A stretch of 64,000 nucleotides of DNA from Dipteris shenzhenensis (Eukaryota; Polypodiophyta; Polypodiopsida; Gleicheniales): the NCBI GenBank assembly GCA_047967505.1, contig CM106540.1; one strand, written 5' to 3'. Each line of letters starts with the position of its first letter. Position 1 is the stretch's first letter. The position numbers were made by a program, and so were the translations under genes. Under the pieces are notes generated by a model that was not told the origin of the DNA, searched no databases, and was given only the letters and a program-made list of their open reading frames with translations. Shown one piece after another: positions 22,542 through 33,456 of this stretch.

Positions 22542-23960
22542 TCATCCTCTGTTCTTTGCCAATCTCAAGGCCAGAATCTCTATCTCTAGTGGTAAAACTG
22601 CCTTAGTACCATACCCCAACTCAAAAGGAGTGTGACCTGTAGACAATTTATGAGTGATATTGTAAGCCCAAATGGCTTCAGTGACCTTCTGATCCCACTG
22701 GCTCCTGTTCCATGCGGCCATTTTTCCCATGGTTTTACAAACGAGGCCATTGGTCCGCTCCGTTTGACCCATGGATGCTGGGTAATAGATGCTAGAAGTG
22801 CGATGATCAATACCCATGCGATCCATGAGTAACTCCACTGCTTCATTTAAGAATGGACTCCCATGGTCAGAGACTATCTCCATGGGTGTCCGAAACCTTG
22901 TGCAGATATGTTCAAATATGAAATTTGAAACTACCTTACCATTTGCAGCGGGGAGGGCGATAGCTTCAGCCCACTTAGTGACATACTGAGTGGCTACCAA
23001 AAGATACTTCTTTTTGCGGGCCATCATGGGCAAGGGCCTGACAAAATCTATTCCCCACTTCTGAAATGGATGGATGGACATCACTGGGTGATGTTGCCTA
23101 GGATGCAAATCCTTCCTACCAAAGAATTGGCATGGTTCACAGGTTTTGCAATACAAAGTGACATCCTTGAACAAGGTCGGCCAATAGTATTCAGCATGTA
23201 AAATCTTCTTAGCTGTATAGTTACTGGCATAGTGGCCTCCACAAAATCCATCATGATAATGCTTCAATACCTTAGGCACTTCATCTGGATCAATGGCCCG
23301 TCTTAGTACCCCATCCATGCCTTGATGGTACAACACCCCATCAAGGAGGGTGTAGCACCTACTATCTCTGCGGATCTTCTTTCTCTCATAGCTAGTACTT
23401 TTTGGAGGAAAAAAGAAAGCAGTCAGAAGCCTGTAGATACCACCATACCATGGATCCTCAACTTCTATGGTTGCTACAAAGGTTACATCAAGGCACTCCT
23501 CTAAATCAATCAAACCATTCTTCAAGTTGGAACAACCCCCTTTTACAATTTTGAAAGAAAAATCATATTCTTGTAAAACTGCCAACCATTTGGCCAACCG
23601 GCCCATAGGGTTTGGTGATTGAAGAACCTGCTTTGCAAGACTAGTGCTAGTGAGTATAATGAAGGACTTTCCAGCCACATAATGCCTAAATTTCTCAATG
23701 CAGAACACCAAAGACAAGGCATGCTTGTCAGCCTCTGAATAGCGTCGCTCAGTGTCGACGAGTAATTGTCGAGAAGCAAATCGAATGAGATACATGAACT
23801 GATCCTCCCCTTGCTAGAGAAGAATACCTGCGAGAGTGTGCTCACCAAACCTAGGATTGATATAGAAAGTCTTTGACCAATCTAGATTGCATAGAATGGG
23901 TTCTGAAGCCAGAGCATTCTTGATTTGTGCAAACCCATGATCACAATCCTCATCCCAAGA
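22542..23960 (-). pseudogene. Gypsy RNase H and integrase
   Basis: The RNase H part starts near 23960, has lost the usual TDAS Asp (FYINPRFG) and carries a stop at 23814. From the ATG at 23795 a 417-residue frame is intact. It contains the RNase H end, then an HHCC zinc finger (H181, H188, C219, C222) and a full integrase catalytic triad, D250, D310 and E346, with exactly 35 residues between the last two. GIDF, SDHGSPF and GQTERTN are the local contexts. The frame ends in a stop at about 22544 before the C-terminal domain. Integrase binds the ends of the cDNA and inserts it. Confidence 0.88.
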
Positions 23961-23964
23961 GAAA

Positions 23965-25194
23965 TCAACCCCATCTTTTAATAGCATAGTCATGGATCAT
24001 GTCAAAGCAGCATATTGATAAATGAAGTGGTGATAGTATCCTGCTAAATTGATAAATGAGCATACCTGATGTTTGGTTGTTGGTGGGGAGAGCTTGAGGA
24101 TGGCTTCTACCTTCAGGCTTGATGCCCTCAGATGAGATAATATGTCCCAGTAACCTCCCTTGAGTAGCTCCAATGCTGCATTTCTCAGGGTTGAGACTGT
24201 TATTCGCATCATTGACCCTTTGGAAGGCCAACCTAACCTTCATGACGTGCTCCTCACGTGATGAGAATATACAAAAATTATCTAAAAACACCTCCAAGAA
24301 ATCCCCCAAATAAGGAGCAAACACCATCTGCATAAATCTTTGAAAGGTAGCAGGAGCATTGGTGAGGCCAAATGACATTACTTTGAATGCAAATGTCCCC
24401 CAAGGCGTGGCAAATGTGGTTTTAACCACATCCTCCTTAGCAATCCTGATTTGATAAAACCCAGAGTAACCATCACAGAAAGTATACATCTCATGACCAC
24501 TTACCTTCTCAAGAATGAGGTCTTGAAAGGGAAGAGGATGATGGTCCCTCTTGGTGGTTGCATTGAGTTTCTTATAGTCGATGCAGACCCCCACTTGTTG
24601 TTTTTCTTGGGGTGACTACTACTGGTGAAACCCATTCAGTATTGTGAACCGGAACAATAAATCCAGCTTCTACAAGCTTCTGCAACTCCGAGCACAAAGC
24701 ATTGGTCTGTAGGGGCCCTAATCTCCGATACTTCTGAGCCACAGCTTCACATCAGGCTTCAGCTCTATCTTGTGCTCTATGGCAGTCACATGGCGAAGGT
24801 GGTGGTAGCTAGTTGCAAAGAGGTCAAGGAAATCTTTGAACATTTCTAGGAACTCGTCTTTCTCACTTGGAGTGAGGTCTGGGGAAAGTATAGATTCAAG
24901 CTGTTGAGGACTAGCTGTTACCTTTTCTATAGGTAGTGGGATCGAAGACACCCCCATCATGTAAACTTCCTCCTCTGAGAACTCCTCCCCCCTGTCTGAT
25001 TCTTCCATTGATTCAGACACTGAGGATGGGAGAGTATCACTATCTTGCTCCTCTTCTTCTTCTGGTTCCGTGGCACCTGGTTGCACTAGGATCTTCTCCT
25101 TAGAAGCACTAAAAGACAGATGATGACTGAATATGATGGAAAGAGAGGTGGAAGGATCGATCCTGGTGACGGAGAGAGGAGAACGTAAGCCCAT
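23965..25194 (-). pseudogene. Gypsy pre-RT spacer and reverse transcriptase
   Basis: 25194-24718 gives an acidic spacer and then DEFLEMFKDFLDLFATSY and AIEHKIELKPDVK, the usual lead-in to gypsy RT. A frame change near 24600-24715 precedes 24594-23965. That segment holds CIDYKKLNATTKRDHHPLP, the motif A region FCDGYSGFYQI, SFGLTNAPATFQRFM, and the catalytic box as FLDNFCIFS, in which the second Asp is Asn. A further shift occurs near 24100, where the frame 24212-23997 takes over with the RT thumb segment ending in LAGYYHHFI. The catalytic change alone should inactivate the enzyme. Confidence 0.85.
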
Positions 25195-25199
25195 TAGAT

Positions 25200-26218
25200 A
25201 GGCCTCAAAAAGGACTTACCTTGAGAAGGGATTGGTTTAAGAAACATAGCAAATACTAAATGACCAGGCTCTAGCACTACAAAGTAGGTGATTTTGTTAC
25301 TATTATGTTGATAGATGAACATCTCATGCAAAAAAATATGCCAAGGCATGACGAGTAACTTGGAGCAGGTAACATGCCCTGAATCTCATTTACACTATTA
25401 ACTTCTATTTTAATTAATAGGTGTACGGTGTATGCTTGTAACATCTTAACTCATCGCTTGGCAATGTGCACAAGGAACTAGCGCATGTACGTTAGGCCTT
25501 GATTGATAGGACAATAAAAAGAGCATGCCAGCACCCCTTAAATAAAAATGAGTATTGAGGAAGACGGAGAACATCGTTCATGAAATTTCATCATTAACGA
25601 CAGTGAGACCAATGTTACGAATGCCTTCGTATACCCAGACGTTGTAGATTCAAGGTCATGAGTATGTCCCATGACTTGCCACGGGCTTATAGATTAACAG
25701 AATGACACCACAACTGAATAATACGCAGTAATCGGCAGTCTAACCACAGGATGTCGTAGATAGGGTGATATATGAGCTCCGATTAGGAGCTTCGCCCAAC
25801 CTCATAGGAAAATACAGCTACATACAAGCTGGTGACAAGCTGGTAACAATTCTTACAGTATCTGCGGTATCTGGAACGGGCTCGTTGCAGATTGCCAATA
25901 GTTATGAAAATCCACTCCTTCACACATGAATTGAAGGTTCCGGAATGAAAGAGGAGTACTTCTTCTTGTACAAATGTTTCCTCCTCCAGGTCCGCGCCTC
26001 TTGCAATGACCTTCGCGACGCGTTATTCCTAAGCCTCATTGTTTTGTCGTATGCGCGCATGACCTTCACTCTGCATCAAAAAACCACCTCATCCCACGCA
26101 GCCATGTAACTAGGCATTCCCGTCTTCTATATTAGAACTCACCTTCTCAACGATTCTTTCTTACAAATAAGTTCAGTTCATAGTAAATGATGGACTCCTC
26201 TCCATACTTAGAGATGTA
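25200..26218. other. No gene seen
   Basis: Intergenic sequence between the truncated gypsy element and the STIG1-like gene. The part near the gene (25900-26218) would hold its 3' UTR. No clear AATAAA was found on the minus strand. Confidence 0.4.
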
Positions 26219-26764
26219 TCATCTGTGCTTTGGTCCCCTACTCGACTTGCGATCATTATAGCTTCCGCCGCTCGCATAATCACACATACCATACGTACAC
26301 TCATCGTTCTGCGGACACTGGTTACGACATCTTCCACAGTTGCTGTTATCTGTATTCACATCTACACAAGAACCGTTGCAGCACGTCATGCCATACGCAC
26401 AAGAATTCCCGCAGGTTCCGCAGTTGTAAGGATCCTGGCTGGTATCCCTGCAGTATCTATTGGAACAACAAGTGAGACCTCCTGAAGGGTTTCTGCTCGA
26501 ATCTAAGCATATATTCGCATTGTTTGCGCACAGAACGTATCGTTGTCGGCCGCCATTCCTATTGTACATTGACCTAAGGAAGTTAGAGTGCCTTGGCAAC
26601 GCAGCATTGCTTCCGCTTTGACATTGTATGCAGAAACACTTTAACAAGACCATAAGCACCATGAGTGCACTCGAGGTTCGGAAAAGAAGCGGTGGCCTCT
26701 CCTGATGAGAAACGTAAACTGGAGAACGCATGTAACTTCTATGGAAATAAGATGCGTTGCCCAT
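26219..26764 (-). CDS. STIG1-like secreted cysteine-rich protein
   Basis: From the first ATG at 26764 (context GAGATGG) the protein has 181 residues. A hydrophobic segment rich in Leu, Met and Val at about residues 33-48 should act as a signal peptide. A Ser- and Arg-rich linker follows, and then 16 cysteines from residue 79 to 161. The pattern includes NCGTCGNSC, TCCNGSCVDV, NCGRCRNQC and CTYGMCDYA, the signature of the STIG1 family (PF04885), secreted plant peptides studied in stigma exudate and reproductive signalling. The usual length is 140-180 residues. An alternative ATG at 26662 gives 147 residues with the signal peptide at the very N-terminus, a more standard shape. The open frame extends above 26764 without another ATG. 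No intron is needed. It is probably a functional host gene. Confidence 0.85.
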   Translation of the reverse strand: MGNASYFHRSYMRSPVYVSHQERPPLLFRTSSALMVLMVLLKCFCIQCQSGSNAALPRHSNFLRSMYNRNGGRQRYVLCANNANICLDSSRNPSGGLTCCSNRYCRDTSQDPYNCGTCGNSCAYGMTCCNGSCVDVNTDNSNCGRCRNQCPQNDECTYGMCDYASGGSYNDRKSSRGPKHR

Positions 26765-27194
26765 CTCGGATCTTCTATTTTTTGCTTTTTTTCTTCCCAC
26801 CCCGCCCCGCCCTTGAAGCTCGAGGACCAGTTTTTTTGTTAGAGGAGCTATGACTAGAAACAAGGTGATGGAGAGGAAGATCAAGCGATCACAGGGAAGG
26901 AGGGAAGGAGTGCATTAGAAATCATGCAGCGGCTCCCGTAAGAGGGTAATTTGTTGCCCACTGTAGCCCCTAAATTTTCGGGAAAGATTGAGTACGTATG
27001 ATCACGTACTGCAAGGCTTGGACAGTTGGACCTGTGAAATGGAGATGGTGTGGGTACGCAAAGAGTTCGTGAGTTCTGACAGAAAGGTGTTGGTTTTGGG
27101 AGGCATCGATCGGTGCATGAGTGTGGCAATCGTGTGTGTTACCCGTGCATGCAAGCTGTCTTATTTTGTTCTACCGATTTGCGAGCGGCAATAG

Positions 27195-27201
27195 TTATAT
27201 A
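27195..27201 (-). promoter_or_regulatory. Candidate TATA box for the STIG1-like gene
   Basis: TATATAA on the minus strand, about 430 bases before the first ATG. It would imply a long 5' UTR, and chance occurrence is possible. Confidence 0.2.
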
Positions 27202-27458
27202 AGAAGGTCACGAGATGCTGAGCTTTGATTGTTGAAGCACCTACAAAGAGAAGGTGGGTGGACTCCAAAGTAATCGAGAGTGGTTTCGGAAATGTGAGTA
27301 GGGAGCAGCAGAGCTTGCACTTTGGGCGTTCACCCACCTATGCTGGCTACCATGTTCGATTTCCTTGGGAAGACCCTCACTTCCTATGAGCGTAGGCCAC
27401 GGGCAGTTGTGCCGTCCTAGATGGTTGTGTGTGTGATGTGTGAGGTGGAAAAGAGGGG

Positions 27459-27509
27459 GAGAGAGAGAGAGAGAGAGAGAGAGGGAAGAGATTCATTTGT
27501 TGGTGAAGA

Positions 27510-27542
<33 letters not shown>
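27459..27542. repeat. Two (GA)n tracts inside a duplicated unit
   Basis: GA tracts at about 27459-27484 and 27514-27542 are each followed by GATT(C/A)ATTT(G/A)TTGGTGAAGAA, so the tract plus its flank is duplicated with a period of about 57 bp. Confidence 0.85.
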
Positions 27543-27546
<4 letters not shown>

Positions 27547-28620
27547 ATTTATTGGTGAAGAATATCATCATCTTACTACATATCTTTGCTTGTCAAGAAT
27601 GCCATGCCTAGTGTTTAAGCCTTTCAAAGTTGTCCTCTTTTTTGAAAGCATATGTGGTCATATTTTAGTTGTAATTGAGTTTAGTGGGGCATTCAATTTT
27701 GACTAAAAGTACAAAATTATGATGCTTACTACAGTAAAAGTGTTACATTTGAAACGGCAACATTACACAGTTGGTGTTTTGCATTATTGAAAGATTCCCT
27801 TTAAAATATAAGAATTTCTATTGATTTTGTAAAAGCCCTAAATTTTGCAAATCTTAGCCATAAAAAATCACTAAACTTTAAAATTTTGAAATCATCATAT
27901 GAGGCCCTAGGACAAAAGCATAGAATTCTATTGTGAAAGGGAGAACCTTTATATGCTCCCACATACTTTGAGATCCTAAGTTTTAAACCATGTTCTTGAA
28001 ATGAAGCCTCATATGAGGAAGTGACACATTTTCAAACCAATGATTTTGTTTTTGGTAGTCTCTTTCTCCAATTCATCCAAAATGGGAGCTTATTAGTCCA
28101 TAAATGTATAACAAAACTAATGTCTCTTATATATAAGAGATGGAATGTTCCATATATTTTAAGCTTTTTTACTTCCTTATGGTATTGATAGATGGTCTAT
28201 TAAGGAATTTTATTTCCTTTGTATGGTACCAACGCCATGCATGCAATGTGTACTTTAACTTTTCTTTTCTTTAAAATTCAATTGTTTATAAAGCTATAGC
28301 TAGGAATTATGCACATTGGTTTATGGTATCTTTTTCTTGCAATTAAAAGATTGAAATTCTATAGCTCCAACCTACTTGATATTCAAATGCTCGTTGATTT
28401 TTTTGGAATACTAATTATCTTTTTGACTCCAAATGACTTCATTAAACAAATATTTCATTCATTCACATATGTTTTTCAACATGTGTAAAAAACCATGTCC
28501 TTATTGGCTATTTCTCATAATGTTTTAGCATTTAATTATTTCCCTAGTATACCTCATAGATTAATGGATGTATTTTCCTTTCCTTGTAAATGTACAATAA
28601 CAGTTTGGAAATACAAAACT
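27543..28620. other. No gene seen
   Basis: AT-rich sequence without a supported coding frame. Confidence 0.4.
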
Positions 28621-28628
28621 TTCATATA

Positions 28629-28812
28629 CATTCATCAAAATATGTAAAACACGGTCATCGTGCACTTGAGGGAGTAATAGAATATACACGTGCCAAAATG
28701 AGCCTTCTTCACAAACCAAAACATTCGTCAAAATATGTAAAACACAGTCATCATGCACTTGAGGGAGTAATAGAATGTGCAAGTGCCAATGAGCCATCTT
28801 CACAAACCACGA
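28629..28812. repeat. Tandem duplication, 93-bp unit
   Basis: Units 28629-28721 and 28722-28812 share AAAATATGTAAAACAC, TGCACTTGAGGGAGTAATAG and CTTCACAAACCA, and differ at only about ten positions. Confidence 0.9.
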
Positions 28813-28819
28813 CAAAACT

Positions 28820-30250
28820 TGTATCTGTGCTAGTTACTTTTCTTCATTGCTCGATCTTTTAAGATCCCCATCACTTTGAAATGATAGCTTCAAAGTCCTT
28901 ATTTATTTTGAAAGAGATGTAGTAACATCCTATTTAAGAAGGAAAAAATGATTGTTACATAATAAAAAGCACAAATAGTAAAAACAATATCAAAATCATC
29001 AACAGTTGGAAGATACATTAATCACCTCATAGGTCTCTAAGCCTTGTGCAAGTTTTTCTTGAGACTTGAATGATGAAAGATCCTAATTTTTGCTTCAAAA
29101 ATATTTTACTTAATTGGCTTGGCTTTTTTTCTAAGATAGAAAGCAAAATATTATTAAGGTCTACTTGATCCTCTAAAATTCCTTCATGGTTGCAACCTTT
29201 TTTAAAGCATGATCATTTTGAAAGTTTTTATAAGCAAGTTCATTGAAAGATTCAAATTTGACAAGTCCCATAGTCCAATGGTTGGCAATTCTGTCTATCT
29301 CCCCAACACCATCCATGTTCCATTTTCCTCATCATAGTGCAGGATGGTCCATTGGGCAAAAGGATGGCATTAAGCCCTTGTGTAGACATTACCCTAGAGA
29401 GACCAATAGTTCTAGGATGAGCTTACTTTCGGGTTTCTTTCCCTTATGAAATGGCAAGAGTCAAGGTGTGAGCAAATTTTGAAACTACATCAATTCTAAT
29501 GCCTCTCTAATCCACACGTTAGCAATATTTCTATTGGTACAAACTTTGAAAGTTCAAGGTACTATACCCTATAATTTAAAAAAAAAGAACCTAGATGCGT
29601 AAATTGTAAAGAATCACAAGTTTTCAAAAGAAAATGCTATATAAAGGACATAAAAACTATGCATAAATAAGAGAAAGTCACCAATAAGAATTTGCAATTT
29701 TGAATTGTCTCTTTTTCCATGCACTTGCGTGCTATATGGCTCATGAGCATGCCAAAGTCATTGCATTTCATATTACACAGCATCAAACTCAATAACGTTC
29801 CCTTTCACCATGGCATCAATGGCAACATGCAGCTTGCCATGGCTTGCAAGAGAAGCAGACAGAGGCTGCGAGATAGGAAAGCTGAAAAGCTAGGTCAAGG
29901 CACAAGGAATAGAGTGTGGGTTGAGGATAGTGCTGGCATGGTATCGAAATGACAATGGAAGACACTTTTGCAACATCTGTGAAGGGAGAAACAATGAGAA
30001 GAAAGTAGACTCCTTGTAGAGCAACAGCAAGAAGCGGTTCGAGATGCACGCATTCAATCATTGCCATCGGAGCAAAGAACACGAGCTGTGGTGTCATGAT
30101 TGGTGGAAGCATTTGAGGCACCAACATCAAGCCATTCAAATGATTACTAGTCTCAAGTCTTCACAAGCTTTATCCTGCACCATAAAGTTCATAGAGTAAC
30201 AACCCTACCAACACCTCGGGAGATGCACACCCAAGAGGTGATGTTCTCTA
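28820..30250. other. No gene seen
   Basis: AT-rich. Only short frames without recognisable motifs. Confidence 0.4.
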
Positions 30251-30329
30251 ACCTGTGAGAAATGGCCTACAGAAAGTGAAAGGGGTGCATAGCTTAGATC
30301 AACTAGTAGCAAAGAGGGTGACATTAGCT

Positions 30330-30650
30330 ATGTTGGTGTCCAGTGAAACAAAAGAGAAATGGCTTGGGTGCACAATGTCGAAGATGCTATCAATCAAAAG
30401 GACCAATGTGGCTCCATTGATTAAACGTACAGTAGAAGCAATGCATGATCATCCTGATCTAAGAAGTCTGTGGGCTTCAACAAAATGCAAGAAAAGGAGA
30501 GACAACCTAAGTGAGGAAGTCATTGCTACAATGACAACATTTTGGCACAAAAATATGAGAGTTTCTCTAAATAGAAAAGACATTTATAAGAAGCAGACGG
30601 GATGCAAGTTGTTTGAGGAGCACATCATACACATGCTAGATACAACGTAG
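30330..30650 (+). CDS. Short unrecognised ORF (106 residues)
   Basis: The first ATG is at 30330, and the frame is open from 30255. The product is basic and helical-looking, with pairs of Lys and Arg and the stretch TFWHKNMRVSLNRKDIYKK near residues 68-86. A Trp-rich basic segment of this kind could bind nucleic acid and may come from a transposon, but I recognise no family. No partner exon was found. Tandem repeats begin 100 bases downstream. Confidence 0.25.
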   Translation: MLVSSETKEKWLGCTMSKMLSIKRTNVAPLIKRTVEAMHDHPDLRSLWASTKCKKRRDNLSEEVIATMTTFWHKNMRVSLNRKDIYKKQTGCKLFEEHIIHMLDTT

Positions 30651-30754
30651 GTTAGTGGTGCCTAAACCAGCCCGGTGGTTGTTTGTGATTGAACTTTGGG
30701 ATAGTTTACTTGTTTCATTTCTTAAACCAAGCTTGGACTAAATGTGATTTTTCT

Positions 30755-31130
30755 AAACCAACCCGGTGGTTGGAACATCATGCAACCATATGCCGGTTCA
30801 ACTCAATTGCTAGTTATGTGATTGCCCTGGACCAACGTGGTTGAACATACATTAGTTGTTGTCCAACTGGTTCAACTCAATCGCTAGTTATGTGATTGTC
30901 CTGAACCACCGTGGTTGAAGAGACATTAGTTGTTGTCCAGCCCCGTGGCATGGTTGAGCAAAAATGAACAGCAATATATTATTATTTTACTAAACCATCC
31001 CGATGGTTGGAACATCATGCAACTGTGGCTACTTCAGCTCAATCACCAGTTATGTGATTGTCCTAAACTAGCGTGGTTGAACAAACATTAGTTATTGAGC
31101 AACACGGTGGTCGAAATTATTGTGTTCCTT
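30755..31130. repeat. Nested tandem repeat (74-bp unit within a unit of about 236 bp)
   Basis: A 74-bp unit (GGTTCAACTCAAT, GTTATGTGATTG, CGTGGTTGAA, ACATTAGTTGTTG) occurs at 30795 and 30869, and again in diverged form near 31029. TAAACCA and then GGTTGGAACATCATGCAAC mark a larger repeat, near 30760 and 30995. Confidence 0.75.
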
Positions 31131-31211
31131 AGTACATAAATTCTTCAAATTTAATTTCTTGCTCTTCGGGTCCAACAGACCAAGATGAGCACATTTCCAA
31201 TATCATCTATT

Positions 31212-31460
31212 AAATTCAAATACATGTGCATTTTGTGCCCTGTCTAAAGACGTTTTTGATTTGTACTTAAGAAAGCGATTTGGAGTGTTGGAGCCTGGCC
31301 CAACAATTCAAATCGCTTTCTTTAGCACACTTTACTACCAAATTTCCAAACACATGTGCATTTTGTGCTCTAACTGAAGACATTTTTTTATTTGTTCTTA
31401 AGAAAGAAATTTGGAGTGTTGGAGCCTGGCCCAATAGCTCAAATCACTTTCTTGAGCACA
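31212..31460. repeat. 130-bp tandem duplication, each copy with a stem-loop
   Basis: Copies start at 31212 and 31340 (ACATGTGCATTTTGTG in both, 130 bp apart). Each contains an inverted repeat, arms at 31265-31283 with 31308-31328 and about 31397-31415 with 31439-31460, around the loop TGTTGGAGCCTGGCCCAA. These are the first members of the hairpin family described for 32320-33790. Confidence 0.8.
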
Positions 31461-31469
31461 CTTTACTAT

Positions 31470-32310
31470 CTGAGTATATTTAGAACAGGACTTCATCATA
31501 CCAAGCCTACAAGTCAATTTTTGTAGTGTGGAGAGAGTGCGGTTAATGGATGTGGAGCACACACAATGGAACGAGATATGATCGAAGAGATCAGATTGGA
31601 ACAGGATCGTCGGTATGAGATAGCAAAGAGCTCAAAAAAGTAGATGACTAAGGTACTAAAAGAGGTGTATGCACCCACCTCCAAGAATGGTTCAGCCACC
31701 TTGAAATCTATGTACACATGTGTGCCATAAATAGGACTCCCTATTTACCCCCCAGGTATGACCACCGTATGACCACCATAATGCCATAACTCTAGGACTC
31801 CCTATTTAGTATTTAGCCCCTAGGTATGACCACCATGCATGCCATAAATAGGACTCTCTATTTAGCCCCAAGGTATGACCACCGTACATGCCATAAATAG
31901 AAGGACTCTCTATTTAGCCCCATGGTATGACCATTGCGCAGGCATCATCACCAAGAATGGTGCCCTTCAGGCTTCAACGGTTGTAGTACAGACATTAGGA
32001 GTCGTGCCCATGGGTATACAAGGCTAGAAAGGCTTACTGAACACCTCCCACTCTTTGATTCTTGCTTACCCTCTTGTGTTCTCCCTTTTGACCTCCTACA
32101 TCATATCGATACTCTCCTCTTCTCTAGGACATACTTTGCTCGTTCGATGTCTACAACACCACCATACTCGATTCTCACATTACAAGAGCTACATCCTGGG
32201 TTGTGCTGGAAATGGAGCAGCACCCAAGAGGTATGCACCCAGCACTATTTTCAAGAGTGCAAATTTATTTTTTTAATGCCTGGCAATAGGCCAAATCTCT
32301 TTTTTAGCAC
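31470..32310. other. No clear gene; short imperfect repeats of GGTATGACCACC
   Basis: Between 31735 and 31930 the phrase GCCATAAATAGGACTC with TATTTA and GGTATGACCA recurs about four times, with a period of 60-65 bp. Around 31519-31625 a frame reads RDMIEEIRLEQDRRYEIAKSS after a TTTTTGTAG acceptor-like site. It could be another exon of the adjacent gene, but that is not supported further. Confidence 0.35.
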
Positions 32311-32319
32311 AATCTTGGG

Positions 32320-32458
32320 ATTGTGCTTAAGAAAGCAATTTGGAGGCTTGGCCAATAGGCCAAATTGCTTTCTTAAGCACAATCTTAAAATTGTGCTTAA
32401 GAAAGCAATTTGGCCTGGCCAGGCCTCCACTCCCTCAAATTGCTTTCTTAAGCACAAT
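32320..32458. repeat. Two adjacent perfect hairpins
   Basis: Arms 32320-32343 and 32360-32383 are perfect 24-bp reverse complements with a 16-base loop. Arms 32390-32413 and 32436-32458 form a second stem (23 bp perfect). All four arms carry the same sequence (TTAAGAAAGCAATTTGG core), so any two opposite arms can also pair. Confidence 0.92.
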
Positions 32459-32730
32459 CCTGACAAAGTGCTTGTGTACCTTGGGTTAGATGATTTCTTA
32501 GGCTCAACACTCTAAAATTAAAAATATTTCATTTCAGATCAAAGGGATCCAGGAAGAGTTTCCCAAAAAAGGAGGTTGGATTTCACCTCCCAGATTGTGT
32601 CCAACCAAAATCCTATACCAGGTAGAATTATCACTCTTTCTATCAAAAGTCATATTGCTTTACTGGTTTTATTTTGATTGAATGTAGATACTGTGTATGT
32701 AAAGCAAAAGTAGATACTATATAAAGCAAA

Positions 32731-32793
32731 AATGTGCTTAAGAAAGCAATTTGGCATGTTGGCCAATAAGCTAAATCGCTTTCTTGAGCTCAA
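32731..32793. repeat. Hairpin between exons A and B
   Basis: Imperfect arms AATGTGCTTAAGAAAGCAAT (from 32731) and the complementary TAAATCGCTTTCTTGAGC (to about 32790), with the loop around TGTTGGCCAATAAG. Confidence 0.85.
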
Positions 32794-33065
32794 TTACTGG
32801 TGTGTTAAGTTGCTCCTCTAAACGCAATCTATGTTGTGGTTCTTCCCTCTATTTGTTCGCTTGTGCTTTTGAATATGTTTCGTTGCCATATAAAAAAGAT
32901 AAGGGTAAAGGGCAACAAGAAAAGACAATGGAGTTGACTGCTAGGGTTGTGGTGAAGGACCAACCTAGACCTGTTATGTTCATCATTCAATGTGTGTGTT
33001 TCAATGTCATGTGTCCTTAAGAAGTCTGGGGCCTCTATGAAATGTAGATGCAAGGAAATGTTGTA

Positions 33066-33136
33066 ATGTGCTTAAGAAAGTGATTTTGACTGTTGGAGCA
33101 CTGTCCAATAGTTAAAATTGCTTTCTTGGGCACACA
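33066..33136. repeat. Hairpin between exons B and C
   Basis: AATGTGCTTAAGAAAGTGAT at 33065 pairs imperfectly with AAATTGCTTTCTTGGGCACA ending at 33135. The loop again contains TGTTGGAGCA and CCAATAG. Confidence 0.85.
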
Positions 33137-33456
33137 TCTTGAATATGGTCTTTCATAAGCAGATGTTTGCATTGGTTTGAGCTAGATACATTTATTGACC
33201 TCATAAGTACTCTATCTGCTATTAAATTGTGCCAGTTTATCTTTCAAGGAAATATTTAGTCAAGTTCTCCTTTTGTGGTTGTTCATGCCATTGAAATGCT
33301 TTTTCTTTGTGTGATCTTGTAGACAAGGGTAAGAGCTTCCAGGAGGAGACCAAGGTAACAAGTTTTGATTTCGAGGTCATGGACCAACCTATTCCAGGTA
33401 TAATTTTTTTAAAACCCAAATTTTTCAAGTTATGCTTTAGAATGTGCTTAGAATTT

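Larger units (their letters stand above)
22144..25194 (-). mobile_element. Ty3/gypsy retrotransposon, 5' truncated (RT to integrase)
   Basis: Minus-strand coding runs from a spacer before RT (25194) through RT, RNase H and integrase to the polypurine tract at 22150. Gag and protease are absent. Above 25200 the sequence no longer reads as an element, so the 5' half is lost. It is the best preserved of the three gypsy copies, yet it has several lesions. Confidence 0.9.

Noticed and set aside
26665-26884. A 221-residue STIG1-like protein starting at 26884
   Set aside because: The codon at 26884 is TTG. The first ATG in frame is at 26764.
30255-30329. Start of the basic ORF at 30255
   Set aside because: The codon there is GTG. 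The first ATG is at 30330.
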